A program made the position numbers and the translations under genes. Under the pieces are notes generated by a model. The model made no database searches. It was given only the letters and a program-made list of their open reading frames with translations, and was not told the DNA's origin. Shown here piece after piece: positions 45,764-52,666 of a DNA stretch of 64,000 nt. Position 1 is the stretch's first letter; the number at the start of each line of letters is the position of its first letter. The DNA comes from Planctomycetota bacterium. GTDB lineage: Bacteria; Planctomycetota; UBA1135; GCA-002686595. The stretch is from assembly GCA_020638855.1 (NCBI GenBank), contig JACKHT010000001.1, positions 1 through 64,000 of the forward strand. Reading direction: 5' to 3'.

Positions 45764-47274
45764 TGGGATTCCCCCCTCTCCAGTTGGCGCCGGGCGTAGG
45801 CAGAGTATTCGCGTCGACCCCGTTCGCGCCAGCCACGCCGTTCGCTGGCCAACGGGTCCATCGCGCTGCGTTCGACCAAGCCGTGGCGATAGAGGGCCGC
45901 AGCTGCCACGATCAGCCTCAGGTACTGCTCCGGTGGGCGGATCTCGAGGCTTTCCAAAAAGTGGGTGTCGAAGTCTCCTGCGACAAAGCGCTCATGCTCG
46001 AGCACCATCAACGCTGCCGGCATGCTGGTGCGCACCCCGCCCACGTTCATCTCGGCGATGGCGCGCTTCATGCGCTCGATCGCTGCGGTCCGGTTGGGAC
46101 CCCACACGATCAGTTTGCCAAGCATCGGGTCGTAGGTCAGCCCCACTTCCATGTGACGGAACATGCCCGTATCCAAACGCACCCAGGGCCCGCCCGACAT
46201 GCGCAGGTTGTGCAGCACGCCGGTGGAGGGCAGGTATCCCGCGCTCGGGTCCTCGGCGTTGATGCGCACTTCGATCGAGTGCCCGCGGATGACCAAGTCT
46301 TCCTGGGTGATTTCCAACGGCATGCCGGCCGCCACCAAAATCTGCTGGCGCACCAAATCGACGCCCGTGATCATTTCGGTGACCGGATGTTCCACCTGCA
46401 GGCGGGTGTTCATCTCCAAGAAGAAGAACTCGCCATTGGACCACAGGAATTCGACCGTGCCGGCGCCTTCGTAGTTCACGTGGGCCGCGGCCTGGAGCGC
46501 CACCTGTCCCATGGCTTCGCGGGTGGCGGGGTCGATCACCGGGCTGGGGGCTTCTTCGACCAGTTTCTGGTGCCGGCGCTGGATCGAGCACTCGCGCTCG
46601 AACAGGTGCACGCCGTGGCCATGCTGGTCGAAGAGCACTTGGATTTCGATGTGCCGCGGGTGGTCGAGGTAGCGCTCCAGATAGACCCGACCATCGCCAA
46701 ACGAGCTCTTGGCTTCGCCGGATGCGGTCCGGAAGGCCGACTCCATCTCCGATGCTTGGCGCACGATGCGGATGCCCTTGCCCCCCCCGCCCGCTGCGGC
46801 CTTGATGGCGATCGGGTAGCCGATCGTTTCGGCGGCCGTCAAAGCCGCCTGGAAATCGTCGACTGGATCCTGCAAACCGGGTACGCAGGGCACCCCGGCT
46901 TTGGCCATGGCGCGCCGGCTCTCGATTTTGTCGCCCATGGTCGTGATCGCGCCCGGGGGCGGGCCGATCCACACCAAGCCCGCAGCCATCACGCGCCGCG
47001 CGAACTCGGCATTCTCCGACAGGAAGCCATAACCTGGGTGGATCGCCTGCGCGCCCGTCGCAAGGGCTGCGTCCAGGATCTTGTCCATGTTCAGGTAGGT
47101 CTCTTGGGGGGTGCTGCCTGACAGCGCCACCGCCGAGTGGGCCATACGCGTGTGCATGGCGGTGGCGTCCACGTCGGAGTAGACGGCCACACACTCGATG
47201 CCCATTTCCCGGGCTGTACGGATCACGCGCAGCGCGATTTCGCCTCGGTTGGCGATCAGAATTCGTTCGAACAC
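45760..47274 (-). CDS. biotin carboxylase subunit of propionyl-/acetyl-CoA carboxylase
   Basis: 504-residue ATP-grasp enzyme that carboxylates biotin with bicarbonate and ATP. Family signatures: FERILIANRGEIALRVIRT at the N terminus, the glycine-rich ATP loop KAAAGGGGKGI, EMNTRLQVEHPVTE and IEVRINAEDP. The start is a GTG with AAGGACT upstream. It lies 15 bases after the carboxyltransferase gene in an operon with methylmalonyl-CoA epimerase and mutase, so propionyl-CoA is the likely substrate. The C-terminal 60 residues are basic and specific to this protein. Confidence 0.93.
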   Translation of the reverse strand: MFERILIANRGEIALRVIRTAREMGIECVAVYSDVDATAMHTRMAHSAVALSGSTPQETYLNMDKILDAALATGAQAIHPGYGFLSENAEFARRVMAAGLVWIGPPPGAITTMGDKIESRRAMAKAGVPCVPGLQDPVDDFQAALTAAETIGYPIAIKAAAGGGGKGIRIVRQASEMESAFRTASGEAKSSFGDGRVYLERYLDHPRHIEIQVLFDQHGHGVHLFERECSIQRRHQKLVEEAPSPVIDPATREAMGQVALQAAAHVNYEGAGTVEFLWSNGEFFFLEMNTRLQVEHPVTEMITGVDLVRQQILVAAGMPLEITQEDLVIRGHSIEVRINAEDPSAGYLPSTGVLHNLRMSGGPWVRLDTGMFRHMEVGLTYDPMLGKLIVWGPNRTAAIERMKRAIAEMNVGGVRTSMPAALMVLEHERFVAGDFDTHFLESLEIRPPEQYLRLIVAAAALYRHGLVERSAMDPLASERRGWRERGRREYSAYARRQLERGESQ

Positions 47275-47289
47275 GGCGGAGTCCTTGGA

Positions 47290-48840
47290 TTAGAGGGGGA
47301 TGTTGCCGTGCTTACGCGCCGGGCCGGATTCGTGCTTCGTGGCGAGCAATTCGAGCGCGCCAATCAAAGCCGGGCGGGTGTCGATCGCCTCGATGACGTC
47401 GTCGATGTAGCCGCGTGCGGCGGCTTTGTAGGGATTGCCGAAGGCCTGTTCGTACTCGGCCGCCTTCTCGGCTTCCATCGCTTGGGGATCCTTGGCTTCT
47501 TGGATTTCGCGCCGGTGGATGATCTTGGAAGCGCCCGCCGCCCCCATCACCGCGATCTGCGACGACGGCCAGGCCACGTTGTAGTCGGCGCGGATGTGCT
47601 TGGAGGCCATCACGTCGTAGGCGCCGCCATAGCCCTTGCGCGTGATCACCGTGAGCAGCGGGACCGTGGCCTCGCAGTACGCGTAGAGCAGCTTGGCCCC
47701 GTGCCGGATGATGGCCCCGTGTTCTTGGGCAGTCCCCGGCAGGAAGCCCGGGACGTCCTCTAGGGTCACGATCGGAATGTTGAAGGCGTCACAAAAGCGT
47801 ACGAAGCGCGCGGCCTTCTCGCTGGCGAGGATGTCCAGGCAACCCGCCAGGGCCGCGGGCTGGTTGGCCACCAACCCGATCACGCGCCCGTTGAGCCTGG
47901 CAAAGCCCACCAGGATGTTGCGCGCAAAGGCCTCTTGCACCTCGAAGAAGCTGTCGCGGTCGACCACGGCCTCGATCACCTCGCGCATGTCGTAGGGCTT
48001 GAGCGGGTCCGCCGGTACCAGCGTCTTGAGCTTGGGATCGCGTCGGTCGATCGGATCATGGCAGGGAATGCGCGGGGCATCCTCGGCATTGTTGAGCGGC
48101 AAGTACGAGAGCAGCTTGCGTAGTTGCAGCAAGCACGACTTGTCGTCGGGCGAGGAGAAGTGCGCCACACCGCTCTTGGTGCAATGCACGCGCGCGCCAC
48201 CTAGATCTTCGGAAGTCACCTCTTCGTGGGTCACGGCCTTGACCACGTCGGGCCCCGTGATGTGCATGTACGAGGTGCCCTCGACCATCATGATGAAGTC
48301 GGTGATCGCCGGGCTGTACACCGCGCCGCCCGCGCAGGGGCCCATGATGGCGGAAATCTGCGGGATGACCCCGGACGCTTGGGTGTTGCGCCAGAAGATC
48401 TCGGCGTAGCCGCCGAGGCTATCGACACCTTCTTGGATGCGCGCCCCGCCCGAGTCGTTGAGCCCGATGACCGGCACCCCCACCTTGAGCGCCATGTCCA
48501 TGATCTTGCAGATTTTGGCGGAGTGGGTGCCGCCCAGGCTTCCTCCAAGGACCGTGAAGTCCTGGCTGAACACATACACAGGACGCCCATCGATGCGACC
48601 GTGTCCGGTGATCACACCGTCCCCGGGGTAGGACTGCTTCTCCATCCCGAAGTCCGTGCAGCGGTGGCGCACGAAACGGTCCATTTCCACGAACGACCCT
48701 TCGTCGAGCAGGAAATCGACGCGCTCGCGGGCGGTCAGCTTGCCCTTGGCATGCTGCGCGTCGATGCGGGCTTGTCCGCCTCCCATTTTGGATTCTTCGC
48801 GGAGGCGGTAGAGGCGTTCGGTCGGCGATTCAGGAGTCAT
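47290..48840 (-). CDS. pccB: propionyl-CoA carboxylase carboxyltransferase (beta) subunit
   Basis: 516-residue acyl-CoA carboxyltransferase that moves CO2 from carboxybiotin to propionyl-CoA, giving methylmalonyl-CoA. Two crotonase-like halves are visible; motifs include NDSGGARIQEGVDSLGGYAE, GPCAGGAVYSPA and MASKHIRADYN near the end, as in PccB proteins. The N-terminal KGKLTARERVDFLLDEGSF is the family start. The operon places it between the epimerase gene (73 bases upstream) and the biotin carboxylase gene (15 bases downstream), which supports propionyl-CoA as substrate over acetyl-CoA. Confidence 0.94.
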   Translation of the reverse strand: MTPESPTERLYRLREESKMGGGQARIDAQHAKGKLTARERVDFLLDEGSFVEMDRFVRHRCTDFGMEKQSYPGDGVITGHGRIDGRPVYVFSQDFTVLGGSLGGTHSAKICKIMDMALKVGVPVIGLNDSGGARIQEGVDSLGGYAEIFWRNTQASGVIPQISAIMGPCAGGAVYSPAITDFIMMVEGTSYMHITGPDVVKAVTHEEVTSEDLGGARVHCTKSGVAHFSSPDDKSCLLQLRKLLSYLPLNNAEDAPRIPCHDPIDRRDPKLKTLVPADPLKPYDMREVIEAVVDRDSFFEVQEAFARNILVGFARLNGRVIGLVANQPAALAGCLDILASEKAARFVRFCDAFNIPIVTLEDVPGFLPGTAQEHGAIIRHGAKLLYAYCEATVPLLTVITRKGYGGAYDVMASKHIRADYNVAWPSSQIAVMGAAGASKIIHRREIQEAKDPQAMEAEKAAEYEQAFGNPYKAAARGYIDDVIEAIDTRPALIGALELLATKHESGPARKHGNIPL

Positions 48841-48913
48841 GGGAGCTTCGAGGGCAATGGGGGCAGGAGTGTACGGGGCCGAGCGGCAGGCGCAATGGGT
48901 GCGGATCGCGGCT

Positions 48914-49366
48914 TCAGGCGTGGTGTTTGGGGTCCGCAGCGGGCAGTTCGACCAATTCCATCAACACCCCGCCCGTGGACGAAGGATGGACAAAAGCGAT
49001 GCGCGTGCCGTGGGCGCCCGCCTGGGCCGTGGAATGGATCAAGCGCACGCCCTGGGCCAAGAGGTGCTCGAGGGTGGCTTCCAAGTTGGCGACCTGCCAA
49101 GCGAGGTGATGGATCCCCTCCCCCCGGGTGGCCAGGAACTTGGTGATCGGGCTGTCCTCGGAAGCCGGCTCCACCAATTCGATGCGTTGGGTGCCGGCCA
49201 TCAACATCAAAACGTTGACGCGCTGGCCAGGCACATGCTCTTCGCCAGCAGGCGTCAGACCGAGCCCCACTTCGTAGAGGGTCCGCGCCTGGGCAATCGA
49301 GTGCACCGCAATGGCCACATGGTCGAGGCCAATCACGAGTTCTTGGAGGGGAACGGGGAGGTCCAT
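48914..49366 (-). CDS. mce: methylmalonyl-CoA epimerase
   Basis: Converts (S)- to (R)-methylmalonyl-CoA for the mutase. 150 residues from the ATG at 49366. It is a glyoxalase-fold (VOC) protein with the metal ligands in GLDHVAIAV, GIHHLAWQV and GVLMELVEL, which match known epimerases. Upstream frame encodes a non-conserved basic stretch, so the ATG is preferred. It lies 26 bases after the mutase gene and 73 before pccB, in pathway order. Confidence 0.92.
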   Translation of the reverse strand: MDLPVPLQELVIGLDHVAIAVHSIAQARTLYEVGLGLTPAGEEHVPGQRVNVLMLMAGTQRIELVEPASEDSPITKFLATRGEGIHHLAWQVANLEATLEHLLAQGVRLIHSTAQAGAHGTRIAFVHPSSTGGVLMELVELPAADPKHHA

Positions 49367-49392
49367 GGTGACAGCTATGGGGGCGACAGGGC

Positions 49393-51039
49393 TTACAGCA
49401 CTTCGGGGGGATGGAACTTGCCAAAGGTCTCTTCGAGCACCTTGCACACTTCGCCCACCGTGGCGTAGGCCTCTACGGCGGCCAGCATGGGGGTCATGAC
49501 GTTCTGCCCGGAACGGGCCGCTTCGCCTAGGGCGCGCAGGGTCCCTTCGACCCGAGCCGGGTCGCGCTCGGCGCGGACCTGGGCCAAATCGTCCAGGACT
49601 TCCTGCTTGGCAGCTGGGTCGGGCCGGAAGATCGTGGGCGGCGTCTCTTCGACTTGGTAGCGGTTGACCCCCACGATGGTCCGTCGTCCTGCCTCCACAT
49701 CGCGCTGCCACTCGAGCGCGCTGCGGTGGATTTCGCGCTGGACAAACCCGTCCTCGACCGCCGCCACGGCTCCCCCACGCGCGTCGATCTGGCCCATCAA
49801 AGCGAGGGCTTCGGCTTCCAATTGGTCGGTCAGGGCTTCGATGTACGGAGCCCCGCCCAGGGGGTCGATCACGTCTGCCACCCCCGATTCTTGGGCGAGC
49901 AGTTGTTGGGTGCGCAGGGCCAAGCGAGCTGAATCGGCGGTGGGCAAACCCAAGGCCTCATCTCGCGAATTGGTGTGCAAGGATTGGGTACCGCCCAAGA
50001 TCGCGGCCAAGGCTTGCACCGTGACGCGCACGACGTTGTTCTCGGGCTGCTGGCTGGTGAGCATCGAGCCGGCGGTTTGGGTGTGGAAGCGGAGCATCCA
50101 CGACTTGGGATCCTTGGCCCCGAATTCTTCGCGCATGATGCGCGCCCACATGCGGCGCGCGGCTCGGAACTTGGCCACCTCTTCGAAGAGGTGGTTGTGC
50201 GCGTTGAAGAAGAACGAAAGTCGCGGCGCAAACTCATCGACTTCCAAACCGGCTGCTTGGGCCGCAGCCACGTAGGCGCGTCCGTTGGCCAAGGTGAAGG
50301 CGAGTTCTTGCACCGCCGTCGAACCCGCTTCGCGGATGTGGTAGCCCGAGATCGAAACGGTATTCCAGAGCGGCACATGGTCGCGGCAAAAGGTGATCAA
50401 GTCGGTCACGAGCCGCATCGAACTCTTGACCCCAAAGCGATAGTTGCCGCGGGCGGCGTACTCCTTGAGGATGTCGTTTTGCACCGTCCCGCGCAGCCGT
50501 GCGGGATCGATGCCCCCACGCTTGGCGAGCGCCACGTAGGCGCACAACAGGAACGACGCCGTGGCGTTGATCGTCATCGACGTGGAGACGTCGCCCAAGG
50601 GAATGCCCGCGAACAAGCGTTCCACGTCGGCCAGCGAATTGATCGGTACCCCCACCTTGCCCACTTCGTAGATGGCCAACGGATCGTCGGAGTCGTACCC
50701 CAGCTGCGTGGGCAAATCAAAGGCCACCGACAGGCCGGTCTGTCCGCCTTCGAGCAGCATGTGGTAGCGCTCGTTGGACTGGCGCGCGCTCGAGAAACCC
50801 GCGTACTGGCGCATGGTCCAAAATCGTCCGCGGTACATCGTGGGCTGCACGCCGCGCGTGTAGGGATACTCGCCCGGCCAGCCCCCATCGGGGGCCTCGC
50901 CGTAAATGGGCTCGAGCTCGATCCCCGAGGGCGTCCGGAAGGCCGCTTGGCGTTCGGGGTGCTTCTTGTGGGCCCGGGCATAGGGGCCATTCAGCCACGC
51001 CTCGCGCGAGGCCGGGGGGTGGGGATCTTGGGGGCTCAT
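49393..51039 (-). CDS. methylmalonyl-CoA mutase catalytic subunit without B12-binding domain
   Basis: 548 residues covering only the TIM-barrel catalytic domain, with the N-terminal signature PYTRGVQPTMYRGRFWTMRQ and the active-site region LSVAFDLPTQLGYDSDD, plus NDILKEYAARGNY, whose arginine fits methylmalonyl-CoA rather than isobutyryl-CoA enzymes. It ends at residue 548, with no DxHxxG cobalamin domain, which in one-chain enzymes adds about 130 residues. A separate B12-binding small subunit, as in several archaea and bacteria, is expected but is not in the window. It heads the operon mutase - epimerase - pccB - biotin carboxylase - carrier - dapE - dapD. No mutase chaperone (MeaB) gene is seen. 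Confidence 0.92.
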   Translation of the reverse strand: MSPQDPHPPASREAWLNGPYARAHKKHPERQAAFRTPSGIELEPIYGEAPDGGWPGEYPYTRGVQPTMYRGRFWTMRQYAGFSSARQSNERYHMLLEGGQTGLSVAFDLPTQLGYDSDDPLAIYEVGKVGVPINSLADVERLFAGIPLGDVSTSMTINATASFLLCAYVALAKRGGIDPARLRGTVQNDILKEYAARGNYRFGVKSSMRLVTDLITFCRDHVPLWNTVSISGYHIREAGSTAVQELAFTLANGRAYVAAAQAAGLEVDEFAPRLSFFFNAHNHLFEEVAKFRAARRMWARIMREEFGAKDPKSWMLRFHTQTAGSMLTSQQPENNVVRVTVQALAAILGGTQSLHTNSRDEALGLPTADSARLALRTQQLLAQESGVADVIDPLGGAPYIEALTDQLEAEALALMGQIDARGGAVAAVEDGFVQREIHRSALEWQRDVEAGRRTIVGVNRYQVEETPPTIFRPDPAAKQEVLDDLAQVRAERDPARVEGTLRALGEAARSGQNVMTPMLAAVEAYATVGEVCKVLEETFGKFHPPEVL

Positions 51040-51270
51040 GGGCTGGGACGGCAGGACCTGGGGGGGCCCAGGATAGCGGCTCGCCCGGCCAAGGGAACGG
51101 CGGGACCCCACAATGGCCCGCCAGGGCAAAACCCTGCCGGAACCTGGCTACGGAGGCTGCCGTCGACCCCAAGCCAGCCCCCCCCCGCCCAAGGGATCCT
51201 ACCAGCGGGAGGCCCCCGCTTGGGCTTAGCCGGAAATTCGGTATCTAGCGAAGCTTCCCCGCACTACTCC

Positions 51271-51356
51271 CTGCACGAGTTTTCTGCACGAGTTCCCCGC
51301 TAGTCCCCTGCAAGAAATCCCCGACGGATTTCTCGACGAGTTTCTCGACGATTGCC
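51271..51356. repeat. degenerate 12-13-base tandem repeats
   Basis: Units include ctgcacgagtttt (51271-51283), ctgcacgagttcc (51284-51296), ctgcaagaaatcc (51308-51320), ccgacggatttc (51321-51332), tcgacgagtttc (51333-51344) and tcgacgattgcc (51345-51356). The consensus is near (c/t)(t/c)g(c/a)acgagtttc. It lies between the two divergent genes. Confidence 0.65.
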
Positions 51357-51362
51357 AGGTGT

Positions 51363-51391
51363 GCGGCGGTTCCCGTCGTGCGCACCGCCGC
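51363..51391 (+). other. hairpin in the leader of the ExbD gene
   Basis: gcggcggt (51363-51370) pairs with accgccgc (51384-51391) around a 13-base loop, 40 bases upstream of the ExbD start codon. It is followed by tgtttgctc, not a full T-run. It could affect translation or end transcription from the repeat region; either is a guess. Confidence 0.4.
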
Positions 51392-51430
51392 TGTTTGCTC
51401 AACCCAAGGCCCCCGAAAACCGAGGTACCC

Positions 51431-51952
51431 ATGCGCCATCGACAAGCCAGCTCTACCCAGGAAGACCGGATGGAGATGACCCCCATGATCGACGTCACGT
51501 TTCTGTTGCTCATCTTCTTCATGTGTACCCTCAAGTTTCGGGTGCTGGAGGGCAAATTGACGGCTTTCCTGCCCAAGGATCAAGGCGTCCTGCACATGGC
51601 GAGCATCCCGCTGGAAAAGGTTCAGGTCGATATCCACGTGGTGGACCCTGGGCAAGCAAGGAATGCCCAAGGGACTGGCCCCTATGTGGACCCGAGCGGT
51701 CAGTCGCGACGGACCTACGTGGGTCGGATTCTTTCGTACACAATCGGCACCCAACGCATGTCGAGCCTCGCGGACCTGCAAGCCCGGCTCGCGCAGATCC
51801 ACGCGGCACGGCCAGGAGAAAACGTACCCGTGGTGCTGCAACCCTTTGCGGACACCTTGCTGGGCGATGTGGTGCCGGTACTCGATGCGGCCTTGGCGGC
51901 GGGCTTCACCCAAATCGCCTGGGGCGGTGCCGTGGACGACACGCAGCGTTGA
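51431..51952 (+). CDS. ExbD/TolR-type biopolymer transport protein
   Basis: 173 residues: a cytoplasmic N terminus, one membrane helix (about 20-36) and a periplasmic domain (45-170). The proton-path aspartate is D21 in EMTPMIDVTFLLLIFF, the family signature. It would work with an ExbB/TolQ channel to energise outer-membrane transport or envelope constriction, but no exbB, tonB or tolA gene is in the window. The ATG at 51431 follows GAGGTACCC. The periplasmic domain is longer than in E. coli ExbD. A strong hairpin terminator follows. Confidence 0.85.
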   Translation: MRHRQASSTQEDRMEMTPMIDVTFLLLIFFMCTLKFRVLEGKLTAFLPKDQGVLHMASIPLEKVQVDIHVVDPGQARNAQGTGPYVDPSGQSRRTYVGRILSYTIGTQRMSSLADLQARLAQIHAARPGENVPVVLQPFADTLLGDVVPVLDAALAAGFTQIAWGGAVDDTQR

Positions 51953-52000
51953 TCGCCCAGCGTGGATCACCCTTGCAGTGCCAAGTGCGCCCAATAACGA

Positions 52001-52040
52001 GCCGCAGGGCGTTGCTTCGTGAGAAGCAACGCCCTGCGGC
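52001..52040. terminator. perfect 18-bp hairpin with a GTGA loop between convergent genes
   Basis: gccgcagggcgttgcttc (52001-52018) pairs perfectly with gaagcaacgccctgcggc (52023-52040) across a GTGA tetraloop of the stable GNRA type. It lies between the ExbD stop and the RRM gene end, so it probably ends both transcripts. The flanks lack long T-runs. Confidence 0.8.
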
Positions 52041-52107
52041 GATGAGGTCTCGGGCTAGGGGCGAAACTTGGCTTGAGCCAAGCAGCGCGGGTTAGCCCGT
52101 TCGGTGC

Positions 52108-52386
52108 CTAGTACCGGTCGGAACTGGAACGCTCGGGGCGCTCTTCTTTCGGACGGGTTTCGTTGACCTTCAGGGGACGTCCCTGCAGGTCGGTTTCGTT
52201 CAGGGCCTCGATGGCCGATTGGGCTTCTTGGTTGTTGGTCATTTCCACAAAACCAAAGCCCTTCGAGCGACCGGAGTACTTGTCCTGGATCAGATCACAG
52301 GTCGTGACGGTTCCGTATTGCTCAAAGGATTGACGCAAGTCGTCTTCGGTGACGCTGTACGCCAAGTTGCCCACATAGATATTCAT
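52108..52386 (-). CDS. RRM-type RNA-binding protein
   Basis: 92-residue single RNA recognition motif protein of the Rbp type found in cyanobacteria and others. RNP2 is IYVGNLAYS at the start and RNP1 is KGFGFVEM near residue 43. The C-terminal tail is basic and acidic (RPKEERPERSSSDRY). The ATG at 52386 is preceded by AGAAGG. A strong sigma70-type promoter lies 165 bases upstream, giving a long leader; cold-shock control would fit, since cyanobacterial rbp genes are cold-induced and have long leaders. It is convergent with exbD and divergent from a giant repeat protein gene. Confidence 0.92.
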   Translation of the reverse strand: MNIYVGNLAYSVTEDDLRQSFEQYGTVTTCDLIQDKYSGRSKGFGFVEMTNNQEAQSAIEALNETDLQGRPLKVNETRPKEERPERSSSDRY

Positions 52387-52557
52387 TTCGTTTGCCTTCT
52401 GTGCGTGTAAGAATCCGCGAAAAGAAAGGCCAAACGCACCACACCGTTTCCGCTCGCATACAGATCGAGCGGGCCAGTGCCGTCCTCTATCCAACCGATC
52501 CACCGCTCCGCACCAAGGCCCAATGGCCATGAAATATGGGGGTGGTCGTGAGCGCAC

Positions 52558-52586
52558 ATTCTAAACCAGGGGCTACCGTATGTCAA
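52558..52586 (-). promoter_or_regulatory. sigma70-type promoter of the RRM gene
   Basis: On the minus strand TTGACA (52586-52581) is followed by exactly 17 bases and TAGAAT (52563-52558). This is near the ideal bacterial housekeeping promoter. The predicted transcript starts near 52551, which leaves about 165 bases of untranslated leader before the RRM start codon at 52386. Confidence 0.75.
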
Positions 52587-52666
52587 TGGAGAGCTTTTTT
52601 GGGGAACTTCGCCACAATGCTCGCGAGACTGGCGCGTAGGTCTGCCGGTTCCTTCCACCCTTGCCC

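Larger units (their letters stand above)
51040..51430. other. 391-base divergent spacer between mutase operon and ExbD gene
   Basis: No coding frame with a family signature. It holds a small inverted repeat (agcggg/cccgct around 51204-51220), a set of degenerate 12-13-base tandem repeats (51271-51356) and a hairpin just before the ExbD gene (51363-51391). Promoters for both flanking genes must lie here but no clear consensus is seen. Confidence 0.6.
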
